Shown: positions 13,047 to 24,597 of the stretch, in pieces
Layout of the letters: every line of letters starts with the position of its first letter
Numbering within the stretch: position 1 is the first letter of the stretch
Assembly: GCF_000003855.2 (NCBI RefSeq)
Contig: NW_003101680.1
Coordinates: forward strand, 2,293,095-2,357,094
DNA length: 64,000 nucleotides
Direction of reading: 5' to 3'
From: Blastomyces gilchristii SLH14081
Taxonomy: Eukaryota > Ascomycota > Eurotiomycetes > Onygenales > Ajellomycetaceae
Notes under the pieces: model-generated
Database searches by the model: none
The model's input: the letters and a program-made list of their open reading frames with translations, nothing else
Told to the model about the DNA's origin: nothing
Made by a program: the position numbers and the translations under genes

Positions 13047-14122
13047 TTATTATTATTATTATTATTATTATTCTTCAATTATAGATGTATACAGTCAGAG
13101 ACTATAACATCTCTCTGAGAATCTTTAGTTCTCAGAGTTTTTCTTATATCTATAGAGTCAACTATTATACATTTATCAATTTCAAATATGTAAAATCAGA
13201 AAATTTCAGCTCAGAATACAAAAACTGTTTACAAATTACAGTATTTTAACATCTTCTGATAGTTTGAAATCATTTGAAAATATTATGACAAAAGAAAAGA
13301 GAATACAGTCTTAAAGATAGATATATTAAATAGATAGAGAAAAGAATAGAAGAAAATAAGTACAGTAAAGAGAGCTACAGAACAAGATCTCTGCAGTTTA
13401 CATCTTAAGCTATATACATATTTTAACATTCTATATAACTGACTGCTGCCTCTGTTCTCTCAGGCCTGCTTCAGAGATTATCATTCTCTCTAAAGAGTCA
13501 CTGCTCAGCTAGCTTCTGTAACTAGCTTACTTATAAGTGAGATTCTCACTAAGAATAACATCAGAGCTACTCAATTCTAGTTAAGTCTCTAATCTTTCAG
13601 CTGTCAATCTCAGCATTTCAGCCTATTAATTGGTCATCACAGTCTTACTTACACTAATCACCTATTAAGAGTGTCTAGACCTCATCTCATCTAGGTTCTT
13701 GCTAGGCTCAGAGTGTTCTAATCAGATAGTTTTTAAATCTCATTCCTCAGAAGTGAGTGCCTAGAGTGAAGAAGATGAGACCTGGTCAGTTAAGCTTGAT
13801 AATGATTCACTATTCTGCAGACACTCTAGACTCTAATCACTCTAGTACTGATCTAACTTGAAGTGCCTGAGAGACTGTTAACTCTAAGATCAGTGAGAAT
13901 TAGTGCCTGGGAACCTCTGAGATGAACATCTGAAGCTTGATGATGATTCACTATAGTGCACCCGGGGGCCCCCGGTACTGTTTTATAACTTAACAGTAAA
14001 AGCTGTGATTAAAATGACTCTTGCAGGGTTCAAACCTGCCCCCTCTTGACATTCATTCCCTGGGGGGAAGGCCGCTAATTGGGGCTCCATGGTAGCGTAG
14101 TTAACCACTACGCCACCGGGCC
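13047..14122 (-). mobile_element. Long SINE-like element with tRNA-derived head and TAA tail
   Basis: A 1076-bp insert flanked by the 13-bp duplication TGAATACAGTTGA (13034-13046 and 14123-14135), absent from the matching place in C2 near 38245. On the minus strand it starts GGCCCGGTGGCGTAGTGGTT, a tRNA-like 5' end, and it ends in about eight TAA units (13047-13071). tRNA head, simple-repeat tail and target duplication are the marks of LINE-mobilised SINEs. The length exceeds the usual 100-600 bp, so the body (13072-13975), which has repeated short motifs (GCTTGATRATGATTCACTAT near 13794 and 13933), may itself be composite. Confidence 0.75.
14026..14115 (-). promoter_or_regulatory. Internal RNA polymerase III promoter (A and B boxes)
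   Basis: On the minus strand the A box TGGCGTAGTGG lies at 14105-14115 and the B box GGTTTGAACCC at 14026-14036. Both fit the eukaryotic tRNA promoter consensus. The gap of about 70 bp is wider than in an intron-less tRNA. This would drive transcription of the SINE-like element. Confidence 0.75.
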
Positions 14123-17100
14123 TGAATACAGTTGAAAACACTTAATATCTATTGAAGATTAATCTTCTCTCAGAATACTGACAGATCTGTGTAGACAAAC
14201 TGTCAGTCTCATAAATCATATTTAATATACAATGAGAAAAGTTTGAATTTCTGATAATACTATTCTGTCTAATAAATGCATTCATCATCTTTTAAACAAT
14301 AATGAATATAATTCTTTATAAACAGAATGAAATCTTATATCTTGTATATCTTAATAATATTCTAGTCTTTTCAAACTCATATAATGAATATCTAAAGTAT
14401 TTTGATAAAGTATTTATAACTCTGACAGAGTATAAGCTCTATACTAAATCAACTAAATGTGTGTTTGAAATGAAAGAGTTGAAGTTTATAGAATATATAG
14501 TGAGTGATGACTGTATATATCTCATTCTGAAGAAATTGAATGTCATAGTGAATTGACTGCAGCTAAGAAATATACATCATGTATAACAGTTTCTTGAATT
14601 AGTCTTATATTACTGTAGATTTATCAAGAATTTCATATGAATATCTGCATCACTCTTAGATCTCTTAAGAGAAACAGATACAAATCTGTGAAAGAAAAAG
14701 TTTCATTCAATTATCTGAAATATCATGTGTGAAGAGACTTTTCTCACACTGAGAGAATATATAATAATATTCTCAGTACTTATTCAATCAGATTGTGATA
14801 AATCTTTCTACATTGAGATGAATATATCTGAATGAGCTATCAGAGACACTCTTCTACAGATGAGTAAGAACAGCAAGCTGCATCTGATGATGTATAATAA
14901 TAGAAAACTATCAGGCATTGAGCTCAATTACTCAGTGCATGAAAAGAAATTGCTAGTAATCAAGTATATACTGATATTATGAAATAGATATATCAACAAC
15001 AGATATATAATAACAGTGATTATAAATTATGAAAGTCTCATCTATCTATAATTAATGACAAAATCTTTTAAACACTTAGTATGTTGAATCTCAGAGTTTC
15101 AAGCATACAATCTTCATATTAAATACTGAAAGAAATCAGACACTGTGATACCTGATGCAATCAGTTACAGACTCAATTTCATAAGTGAAGATTCTGTGAA
15201 TCAGATATAGGAGAAGTTCATGTTAATCATACTGAGAGAGTGCAAGAAATCAGAATGAGTGAACATCATAATCTCTTACTTAGAGAATGACAAGATATTG
15301 AATGATAAGTATTTTATAAGAGTAATAGAAGAGATACTTCTGAACTTTAAGCTGAGAAAATTAAAAAATAATGTTATACTTTACTGTGATCTAGAATATG
15401 TGAAAGCTTTCTATCTAGAATCTTTATTTAGACATGACTTAATGACTTGCATGTATAAGAAATTCAGTCACTTAGAAAGTTCTGAACTTATGAGTATACT
15501 CAAATCAAGAGCATACTAGTCAAGTATGACTGAGAACATTCAGATGTACACTCATAAGTGCCTGAATTATCAGATTGTGAAAGAATTTAAGAAAGAGTTA
15601 AAATATGAGAAAGTACAACATTAGATAAAGTGTATAATACAATTATTCAAACAATGAGAGATGAATCTCATAGATATATTACTGTGAACATCAAATGAAA
15701 ATCAATGAATAATTACTGCTATTGATTACACTACTGACTGATCAGTCACAAAAGCAGTTTCAGAGATAATAGAGAAGATAATGATGAAGTTTCTACATAA
15801 TGAAATCTATATTAACTATGAAATACTGTGTGAGATTCTAACTGATAACAGTGTGAATCTCATAGAAGAAGTAGTGAGGCATTTCATGAGCCAGTTACAG
15901 ACAAGACATTGTAGAACAATGCTATATCATTCACAGATAAATAGAAAGATGAAACACTTGAATGAAATCTTGAGTAACATGCTAATGAAATATCTAGTGA
16001 GTAAGTCTATAAGATTATGAGATGAATATCTCAGTCAGATACTATTAGTCATGTGAATTCAGCAGCATGCAGTCTTCAAGCATTCATCATTCTATCTGTT
16101 ATATGAATTGCATCCGCGCATCCCGGAGAATGCTTTGAAAAAGATGAGAGAGAAAACAGCAGTTGCAGATATAACAGTCATAGATACAACAGTCACAGAC
16201 ACAGAATCAAGATTGAAAGAGATCAGTCACACACATACAAAAGCTAATGGGTTACTTCTGAATTAAGCAATTCAATCAAAAAGAATACAAGACTCACTAG
16301 TTAAGAAATTGAGTCTCAAGATGAGAATATGAGTTCTTATACATAATGAGAATTCTGAGAAGTTTCAACCTAGATGGTTTGAGTTATATAAAATACTCAA
16401 ATCACATTCTCTGAGAACATATGTATTGAAAGAATCAGAGAGACAGATCTTACACAACTTAATAAATAGTTCATAACTTATAAAAGTAAAGATATAAGAT
16501 CTGAGCAGATTATAATTATCTACAGCACTATCATCAGTGTTGAAAAAGAAGAGACTTATAATTGAAAAGTCTTATAAAGTAAGAGAAATCATAGATACTT
16601 ATGAATCAGATAATCTCACATATTTCAATCTTTTCATAATTATAAGAAAAGAATGAGAAGCAATAAAGAAATCAGATGAATATCACACTTTAATAAGTAA
16701 TAAGACTGTAGTCAGTCATACAATAATGCACTACAGATAGTGAGTGTAATGTGATAAAGAGCAGTCTCAAAGCAGCAGACTTGTACATGAGTCAGATCAC
16801 AGAAGAAAAAGGAATTCAGAGTTGAATTTAACTGTTTATATCAGTTCAATTACAGAGATAACAGAGAATGAAGCATCTGAAACATCTGTAAATGCATGAG
16901 ATTAAGTTATCTCAATCTCTGAGAACACTCAGAGATCAGATGAGATTAGTTTTGATAAGCTGTTCACTGTAGTAATCTAAGTGAGTGAAGAGAGACAGTA
17001 TAATACATGAGACAGAATCACAAAAGATGAAAGCTGCTGAATCTAGTCACTGAACACTGTATTATATAGAGGTCATGTAAGAGTAGTGACTAGCAGACAA

Positions 17101-17289
17101 AGAAAAAGCATAAGAAAAGAGAAATGAATTGATTATCAACTGTAAGAGTCAGCTGTAAAAGACAAATGTTATTATACACACTTCATTCATTTTTATACAT
17201 CATACATTGAATCTATTTCCAATGTCACATCATCTGAAAAATGTTAAAAAATGAAGGAAATCTCAAAACTTAAGATCTGCAAGGGATTT

Positions 17290-18769
17290 GAGAGCTGTAA
17301 GTCACTCTTATAACAATATTATACACATCTCTGATTTCTCTACTGCTCTATGTACAACATTAATATCATTTATTACAAGATTGACTGAAATGCTAATATA
17401 GAAATGTGTATATATACATGTGAAAAAATTGAAGAAGAGCACAGGACCTGCAGAATCAGAAGTCAGAGAAGAGAGAACAGAGACAGAGAAAACAGAAGAA
17501 GAAGACACAGAACTGAATAAATAATGACAGAAGCTATTCAGAGCTGAATGCTTATAACTCAGTGTATACACAATCTTTCTCACAGAGAAGGAAGAGAAAG
17601 CAACAGAGGAAGCTTGAGAGTGAAAGAGAATAGTCTCAGTGATATTATCATCTTTGATTAAAATGATCTCTGGCATCAGAGTAACTAAGAACTATTATTA
17701 GTATATAAAACTGTAAAAGCAGAGATAATAATTATCAAATAAATATCTGCTAATCTTAGAATTGTACATATAATTACAACACACACAAGGCTTCTCAGAA
17801 AGAGAGAGAGAGATACAGAGAAATACAGAAAGTAGAATACAGTGTATAAACAGCTTATTCTTATAATAACATCTCAGATAAGACATATAAGTCTCACATC
17901 TATAAGTACAAAAAAGTATGATATTCACATTTCTGTTTCTGAAAACATGAATATCTTTCACCTGTATTATAAAGTCAGATAACAGATATCAGAGAATAGA
18001 TTAATACAGATCTATTATCTTAAAGAAATTTATCAGAGTAGATGTATCTGCAATATTGAATTTAACAGTTGTGAAAAGTTTCTTAGTATCTGTGAATATC
18101 ATGACTTCATACATAGTAAAACTTATAACAATTTTCTCTAAGAACAGAAAAATCAGTATCAGAAAGAAAAGATGAAAAAGAAAAAGACTTATAATTTTAA
18201 TACTGTTGAGAGAGAGAGTGATTCTCTAATATAAATAAATAATTATCTTATCATGAATATTTAAAATAAATGTAATAATTAACATTTATAACTGAGCTTC
18301 AGATAGTTATATTATATACAGTCTTTATACAATAAATTATTCTAGAAGTCAGTAAGAAAGACAGAAGTGTGTATACTGATAAACATGATTTATTAAATCT
18401 ATACAATATCTTCTTAAAACAGAGAGAGCTGATAATAAAAGCAGAGACAGTAAAATCAGAAGTAGTGAGAGTGAGAGTCACAGAAACAGAGATAGCAGAA
18501 GCAGGAGAATCAGACACAGAGACAAGTGTAGAAGATTAAAGAGTAGCAGAGAAAGAAATAGAGAGAGAAGTAGCAGAGAAAGAAGTAGTAGAAGAAGTAA
18601 GAGAAAATACAGAAGACTCAGTTATATATAATACAGATAATTTCTTCATTATTACATTTTTCAAGTTCTCAATCAATGATTCAATATTGAGTTCACTATC
18701 ATCAGTGAACACAGATCTGTTAATATATGAAAATTTTATATAAATAAAAATAAATATATCAGTATCTGC
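17290..18769 (-). pseudogene. Antisense accessory gene of Gypsy-C1 (Cys-rich), decayed
   Basis: Lies between pol and the 3' LTR on the strand opposite to pol. The open pieces 17308-17676 and 17698-17961 match the better copy in C2 (34381-35047). The 17698-17961 piece carries the Cys block YRCETYMSYLRC...EKPCVCCNYMYNSKISR, with several Cys changed to Tyr. The next part toward the 3' LTR is cut by element E1 at 18770. Function unknown; see the C2 copy. Confidence 0.55.
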
Positions 18770-19274
18770 TAGACTGGCTGCTGAGACTATAAATTTCACA
18801 TTTAATCTCATTTGGTCTGATCTCATACATTTCTTGATGTGAATCCCGCTGGGACTAATCATTAAATAAACATGCAAAGTGACTATATATCAGATCTCAA
18901 AATGAAACCATGACTTGAAAAAAATAAGAAAGTGATCTCATTTGATCTCATTTAGTCTTATTCTTGGCATAAAGTTACTATTTTTAGACATTTTAAGGTT
19001 TTTTTTAGACTATTTTTAATTTTTTAAAAAGTAACGCTTTTTGGTAATGCTCAAATGAGATTTAAAGTCATTTAAAGCAATAAAAATAATTTAAATTGAG
19101 AAGTGAAAATCATGATCTCATTTGAAAAATGTGACAAGAGTAGACAGTAAGTCTCACTGAGACAGTATGAAACTACTATCTAATGTTAGAACTGTGTAAT
19201 GAGATCTGTCGAATTGACAATGAGACTATCAAAAATTCTGGTCCTGATCTCAGACACGGTCACACGGTCAGTCT
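18770..19274. mobile_element. E1: 505-bp non-autonomous element with 9-bp target duplication
   Basis: Starts TAGACTGGCTGCTGA and ends CGGTCAGTCT, giving short imperfect inverted ends (AGACTGRCCG). Flanked by AGTATCTGC (18761-18769 and 19275-19283). The same place in C2 (near 33620) is an empty site. It has no coding capacity. About 90% of the sequence recurs in E2. A 9-bp duplication suggests, but does not prove, a Mutator-like transposase. Confidence 0.8.
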
Positions 19275-19579
19275 AGTATCTGCATTTATATAAATTTATG
19301 TCAGAAAATATAATTAGAAACTCACTGAGAAGAAAAATAATTAAGAGTGTATAAAAAGATGAAGAAGATATGTCATTTATAATAATATATTCTGACAATT
19401 ATTAGAAGATAAACAAGTTCTGATCATATTTCATAACATGTTACACTTACTGCTAATGAACTGCTCAGTATAAGTACTATAATAACACTTATTATAAGAA
19501 TGAGAGATTATTATCAGAAACACATACAATATAATAAATAAACAGATAGAAAGAGTTAAACAGAAGAAGGAATAGAAAT

Positions 19580-20083
19580 TAGACTGGCCGCTGAAATCAT
19601 GAATTTCATGTTTAGTCTCATTTGATCTGGTCTCATACATTTCTTGACGTGAATCCCGCTGGGACTGACTATCAAAAAAACATGCAAAGTAACTATATAT
19701 CAGATTTTAAAATGAGATTATGACTTGAAAAAAATGAGAAAATGGTTTCATTTGATCTCATTTAGTCTCATTCTTGACATAAAGTTACTATTTTTAGACA
19801 TTTTAAGGTTTTTTTAGACTATTTTTAATTTTTTAAAAAGTAACACTTTTTGATAACACTCAAATAAGATTTAAAGTCATTTAAAGCAATAAAAATAATT
19901 TAAATTGAGAAGTGAAAATCATGATCTCATTTGAAAAATGTGACAAGAGTAGACAGTAAGTCTCACTGAGATAGTATGAGACTACTATCTAATGTTAAAA
20001 CTGTGTAATGAGATCAGTTGAATTGATAATAAAACTATCAAAAAATCTAGTTCTGATCTCAGACACGGTCACACAGTCAGTCT
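19580..20083. mobile_element. E2: 504-bp copy of the E1 family
   Basis: Same ends as E1 in the same orientation, flanked by AATAGAAAT (19571-19579 and 20084-20092). The empty site is visible in C2 near 33316. The shared interior includes a T-rich tract and the motif GAATCCCGCTGGGACT near the left end, which is itself a partial inverted repeat. Confidence 0.82.
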
Positions 20084-20328
20084 AATAGAAATCTTGAATA
20101 ATAATAATGTTTAATAATGATGATGATGAAGAAGATGATTGAAGAATAAGAAAAGTTAGTAAATGAGAGATATAATATAGTGAAAGTTTCTTTGTAAGAG
20201 TGTACACAGAACACTAGCTGAATCAGAGATAGATTACAAGATTGCGAACACTAGTGACGCGCTAATTCACATGAAGCTAGAACAGATATTATGGTCATGT
20301 GAGCATGATCAAATCTGATGAGAGAGAA

Positions 20329-21099
20329 TTATCTCAGCAAGCTCAGACACTTCTTCAGATATTCATTACTATTTTAACACTGAATTGATGATTATGTCAT
20401 GAGCTAATCTCAAATAAGTAATAAGCTAACTCAAATAGTAAAATCAGGTTATATAAGTGATAATATCTTACAAAGCATCTGAGAAGAAACAGTTTCTGAT
20501 TATTAATAACACAGAAAGAATTTGCTCAGTACTCTGAGTATAAAAGAGAATTTCAACTTAACTTCATAGATTTATCATTTCTGTATTATCTTAAAATCTT
20601 AGAATAACAATGTTCTCATGATGTATCTGATTTTTATATTTATATCTCAAGTTCTTAGAATAGAAGTATCATCTCAAAGTTGACTAGTGTGTTTTTGAAC
20701 ACAGGAATTTTGATTCAATTCCTCATACAAAAAAAAGCTCTTAGAAATTCTGAGATTAAAAAATATGATCATTTTCAAGAGTATACATCTATCTTAAATA
20801 TAGATTTTTTTGAAATATTAAAGAAATATTTCTATTCTTCTTCTCTTTAGCTATAAGCTAAGGTGATTTTCAAATCTCAAAGATATGTGAATATATAGTA
20901 ATAGAAAGTCAAAGTTAAAGAATCTGAAAAATCCTTGTAAATCTCAGAAATCTCCATTGAAGATGGAACCATTTCTTCTCAGATTCTCTGGCGAGGATTG
21001 CTCTGAGCACATGACTTGTATCAAAAGTAGGTTAGTGTCATGCCGGATTAGTCTGCAACCTGTTCAAACCGAGTCAGAGGTCTGAGCCCGCTGAGATAA
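20329..21099. mobile_element. E3: 771-bp TIR element with 9-bp duplication in the purine tract of C1
   Basis: Ends are 20-bp inverted repeats, TTATCTCAGCAAGCTCAGAC on the left and its near-perfect complement (two differences, both C-to-T type) on the right. The flanks GAGAGAGAA (20320-20328) and GAGAGAGGA (21100-21108) are a 9-bp duplication of the C1 polypurine tract. C2 lacks the insert. No coding capacity. Probably a non-autonomous DNA transposon of the Mutator-like type (inference from TIR plus 9-bp duplication). Confidence 0.8.
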
Positions 21100-21108
21100 G
21101 AGAGAGGA

Positions 21109-21226
21109 TGTGGTTCGGAAGAATGTACGACTGTCAGATAATAATGTGGCCGCTTCTGAACTTGCTTACAAGTGTAAAGAGGCCATAGCAGCCACTAATT
21201 AATTTAGTGTACGATATTACAATATA
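21109..21226 (+). repeat. 3' LTR of Gypsy-C1, left piece
   Basis: The first 118 bp of the LTR, identical in layout to 10152-10269. It ends at ...ACAATATA, where the Helitron entered. The remaining 57 bp are at 42506-42562. Confidence 0.9.
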
Positions 21227-21237
21227 AAATATCTTAA

Positions 21238-21259
21238 TGCACACGAGCCTCTGTGTGCA
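21238..21259. other. Helitron 3'-terminal hairpin
   Basis: TGCACAC and GTGTGCA form a perfect 7-bp stem around the 8-base loop GAGCCTCT. It sits 11 bp inside the 3' end of the element, the place where Helitrons carry their termination hairpin. Confidence 0.75.
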
Positions 21260-21323
21260 AAGATGTTGCAGAGCTAAGCTCAAAACAGAAGACCCTGCAA
21301 GATTGATTTTACAGCTTATTATT

Positions 21324-21424
21324 AATAATAATAGAAGAGATAGAACTGTAAAAATATATAGAGATTCATTTTTTAATAATAATAGAAGGGATAGAACTGT
21401 AAAAACAGATAGAGATTCATTTTT
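21324..21424. repeat. Tandem repeat, two units of about 51 bp
   Basis: The unit starting AATAATAATAGAAG and ending GATTCATTTTT is repeated once with few changes. It lies in the 3' non-coding part of the Helitron. Confidence 0.85.
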
Positions 21425-21486
21425 CAGTGTAAAAGCATCAGCTAACTAAGCAAGGAAAAAAACAAAAAACACTTCACTCTGTCCCG

Positions 21487-22333
21487 CCAGCTCATATGTC
21501 ATTCTCAAGAACAGTTTGAGTGATCTGAAGAAGGCTTGTAATAGTTCTGAATTTGATCTTCAGAATCACATTCTTCTTGTGCAGAGTCTCATTTTCAATA
21601 CAAAGAGTCAAAATCTCAATATCATAATCATTAACTGACTTAACACTTATTATCTGTTTTTTCAAGGCTCTAGCTTCTATATTCTCAGCTGCAGAGTGCT
21701 TCTTGAATGAACTTTTCTTCTTGACTTTCTTTCTCTTTTCATTCTTCTACTTCTTTTCTTTCACTTTATCATTCTTCTTGCTGACATTGACTATGTATAA
21801 CTATTAGTTAATTGTATTGAAATTGATATATTTCATATTGAAAAGTGACTCACTTCTATGATAAGAGCAGCAACTTTCAGTGTCATTGTAATAACAACTG
21901 GTACAAGCTTCATAACACTGATTCAGAATGCTGATGCAGATGATAAAAGAGTCTTCTTCTCTAACACAGTGACTGCAGAGAACTGCAAAAACAGCACTGC
22001 AGAATTATAGAAGAAGAGTTTCATAATTTGTATTGATTTTTGTATTGATCTGATGACTCTTCTGCAAGACTGACTCACAAGCACAGAGCAATTTGATGAG
22101 AGTCTGTAGCTTCTTTGACAGCTTCTCAGACATTCTTTCAGTCAAATGAGTCAACAGTCAACTTGATAGTCTAGAACCGACAGATGCAGCAGGGGCAGGT
22201 GCAGGCGCAGGCACAGAACTGAGAATGAGATTGACAGCTAGCAGCTCAGCAGGCTGAACAAGGTTGTTGAGAACTGTACTGACTGTTAGAATTGCAATTT
22301 TCATCATTTTGAGAATCTTACTTACAATGAACA
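21487..22333 (-). pseudogene. Helitron second gene: Cys-rich, basic, coiled-coil protein
   Basis: Downstream of the helicase and on the same strand. The reading begins MMKIAILTVSTVLNN, then an Ala/Pro run (VPAPAPAPAA), then a Cys-rich block with CYEACTSCYYNDTESCCSYH near 21880-21940, then a strongly basic Lys-rich stretch (about 21690-21790), then a heptad-like segment that ends near 21490. The order Pro/Ser-rich, Cys cluster, basic, coiled coil recalls small DNA- or RNA-binding proteins, but I recognise no named family. Several in-frame stops (TGA, TAA) mark it as decayed. It resembles the antisense gene of Gypsy C in its second Cys motif. Confidence 0.55.
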
Positions 22334-22423
22334 TGTTTCAAGACATTATTTTCAGTCATAATAACAGTATTGATGATTTTTTGAACTTCTGATGAATTAA
22401 TGAAGATAAATGATATGATTTCT

Positions 22424-22437
22424 GAAAAAAAAAAAAC
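22424..22437 (+). repeat. Short poly-A run
   Basis: Twelve or more consecutive A residues between the second Helitron gene and the helicase, on the plus strand. No target duplication was seen, so it is probably slippage rather than a retro-inserted tail. Confidence 0.7.
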
Positions 22438-22968
22438 AGCTGGCAGAGATGAGAGGTGAGAGATAAGATGAATTCTTCAAAGAGAAAGAGAACACTCTGA
22501 GATTCATTCACTTTCTCTCATACATGTGTTGACAGCTGTAAGAATTCAATATCTCTTATCACATGATGCAATACAGGCCTTAATAACACAGATCTCAGAA
22601 GATTCTCAATCTCTCAGATCAAAGATATTATTATATTAAATCTGAGCTGAATAGATTAATATCTGAATTATTTCAATACCTTCTATAGACTGCTAACTGC
22701 TCATTTTCAGATTCAGTCATTATAATAGAATTGACTGCAATAGATTTGTCAAATTCAATGATTGAATTCAGTGAATCTGTGAGCAGAACAGGTGAAGAGA
22801 ATGATAGAATAGAGAATGAAGAACTTACAGTAATGAAGAACAAGTAAATGAGCAGATTAAATGTGAACTGTGAAAAAGATGAAATAAAGAGTGAATAAAG
22901 CTATATAGAATATAGATTAGCAGAGACCTATAAAAAGAAAAGAGATATAACTTAGTTATCTGTTGACT

Positions 22969-24265
22969 TTAATATCTTATATAATCAATCTCATGCATCT
23001 GCATGCTTCTGCTTACTTCATCATCAGGCTGGTAAAATCTGAAATAATCAAAGAGTTGTTCAAATAGAAGACCTTGATATATTTTAACTCATGAAATCGC
23101 AACATATGTGAGACCAGCCTGGAATTCAGTCTTGAAAATATCAAGAACAGCCTGATTAAGTAATAATTCTTGGAATTTATAAACAGTAATGATATATGCA
23201 ACTGTAATAGAGAACTGCATGTGACTGCAGACTTGATTAACATGAGAAAAGTCATGACAGCTGTGAAAGATAGACACAAGTTTAAGATTCTCTCATTTTA
23301 AATAAGCAGAGCTGTTATATTTGTCAAAATTGATTAGCAGTGTAAATGAAGAATCTTGACAGAGATTCTTCACATCTGAACTTCATACAATATTATGAAG
23401 AGTCTTAAGAGCACTGTTAACAAGGCTGCAGTCTGTTTAAATATTCTATAGAAGTATAATTCAGCAGCTGATAAAGAGAGAAAGATTCTGATAAAGATTG
23501 TCAGTCTTGTCAGAATCTAACTGAGAAGTGTCTATATCAACATTTATAGTCTGAATATTAATAACAGATTGTTTACAGCTTTGAATAGCATCATCATTAT
23601 AGACATGAACATGGTACTTCTTTGCATAAATGTGAATTACATTCTCAAAGACCAGGACTTCATGAGAGATAAGAGTCTGCACACACTTTGAAAGAAACTC
23701 TCAATCATTCAGAGTTAACTGATCAAGATGAAGATTTTTCAAGATCTCACAGAACTGACAGCTGATGACATCTTCACTCACTTATTATCAAATCACAGTA
23801 AGTTGAATGATTTTACTAAAAGTCAAGTAGATTTAACAGCTCTGAATGTCTTCTTTATAATCAATACACTTATTATGATAGAGCAGAGTTTGAAAAACAG
23901 ATAAGAGCTGATAGAAATCTTCACTGAGAATAACACTGAGATTATCAAAATAAGCATTCTTATGAGAGAATATGTAATGACAGACCTGATCAATTCATGA
24001 AAGTTGCTGTAAACCAATCATTGACTTTTCATTAATTAACAGATAGTGAACATTCTTAAAAAGAGCCTGCAAAGATTGAAGATTTTGAGAGTTGAGTGAT
24101 TTATATAACATATTCTTGCATATGAGGAGCCGAAATAACACATGCAAGGTTTGAGTGTTAATGAAGTGAGCAGCTACACCAGTTGATACAGCTTGAATAA
24201 TTGAGATTAAGAGATCTTGAGCCTCTGCAAGATTTTGAAGAGTTGTAGACAAAATCATAATCAGA
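22969..24265 (-). pseudogene. Helitron Rep/helicase, C-terminal PIF1-like helicase part
   Basis: Continues the frame interrupted at the TCAGA site of Gypsy B. Minus-strand landmarks: STGVAAHFINTQTLHVLFRL (24190-24120, helicase motif Ia), LLINEKSMIG (about 24020, the DE(K/A)SM motif II, its Asp read as Asn), EVLVFENVIHIYAKK (about 23610), and VAYIITVYKFQELLLNQAV...GLTYVAISRVK-type motifs V/VI at 23070-23210. The frame stops at 22969-22971. PIF1-family helicases unwind DNA 5' to 3' and drive Helitron strand displacement. Scattered TGA/TAA stops and frame breaks make it inactive. Confidence 0.85.
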
Positions 24266-24597
24266 TGTAAGAGGCCTGCACTGAATAGATCAGTATAATA
24301 TTATAGGTCTTATATAACAAAGATAAAAACATTAGAGAAGGAAAGAAAGAGAAAGTGTGAGAATCAGTGATTGAGGTGAATATTTATACGCGTATGTGGT
24401 GGTGTATGTGGTGGAGCTTTGGAGCAGAAGAATATACACATGTTCATAGCAGCCGAGGATCAGTGATCAGGAATGGCCGAGAATTGGAGCATATGCTATG
24501 TGTGTTTGTAGCGGCCGCGAATCGGCGATTGGGAATGGAAGAATCTATGAAGTGTAATGGAATAGTCTATATGATTGATTGGGCGCAGCCTGTCACA
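24266..24597 (-). repeat. 3' LTR of Gypsy-B (332 bp)
   Basis: On the minus strand it begins TGTGACAGGCTGCGCCC and ends GGCCTCTTACA. It is the same length as the 5' LTR. Nearly all differences between the two are C-to-T or G-to-A at an ancestral CpG, or at the first C of CpC. Confidence 0.95.

Larger units (their letters stand above)
10740..16740 (+). pseudogene. Gypsy-C1 gag-pol remnant, split by a SINE-like insert
   Basis: Plus-strand order: Gag (about 10740-11960) with a CCHC zinc knuckle near 11890-11940 (CFNC...H...C); protease region near 12190-12300; reverse transcriptase about 12760-13033 and 14136-14560 (MCINYxALNKL upstream of the insert, NIILYKQNEILYLVYLNNIL downstream, where the catalytic LDD Asp pair reads NN); RNase H about 14700-15150; integrase with zinc-binding part about 15450-16250; a chromodomain-like tail to about 16740. 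Many C-to-T stops. The SINE-like insert (13047-14122) lies inside the RT. The parallel copy in C2 is slightly better preserved. Confidence 0.82.

Noticed and set aside
14013..14122. A functional tRNA gene on the minus strand.
   Set aside because: The A-to-B box gap is too wide, the cloverleaf is not clear, and the segment is the head of an insert with its own duplication and TAA tail.
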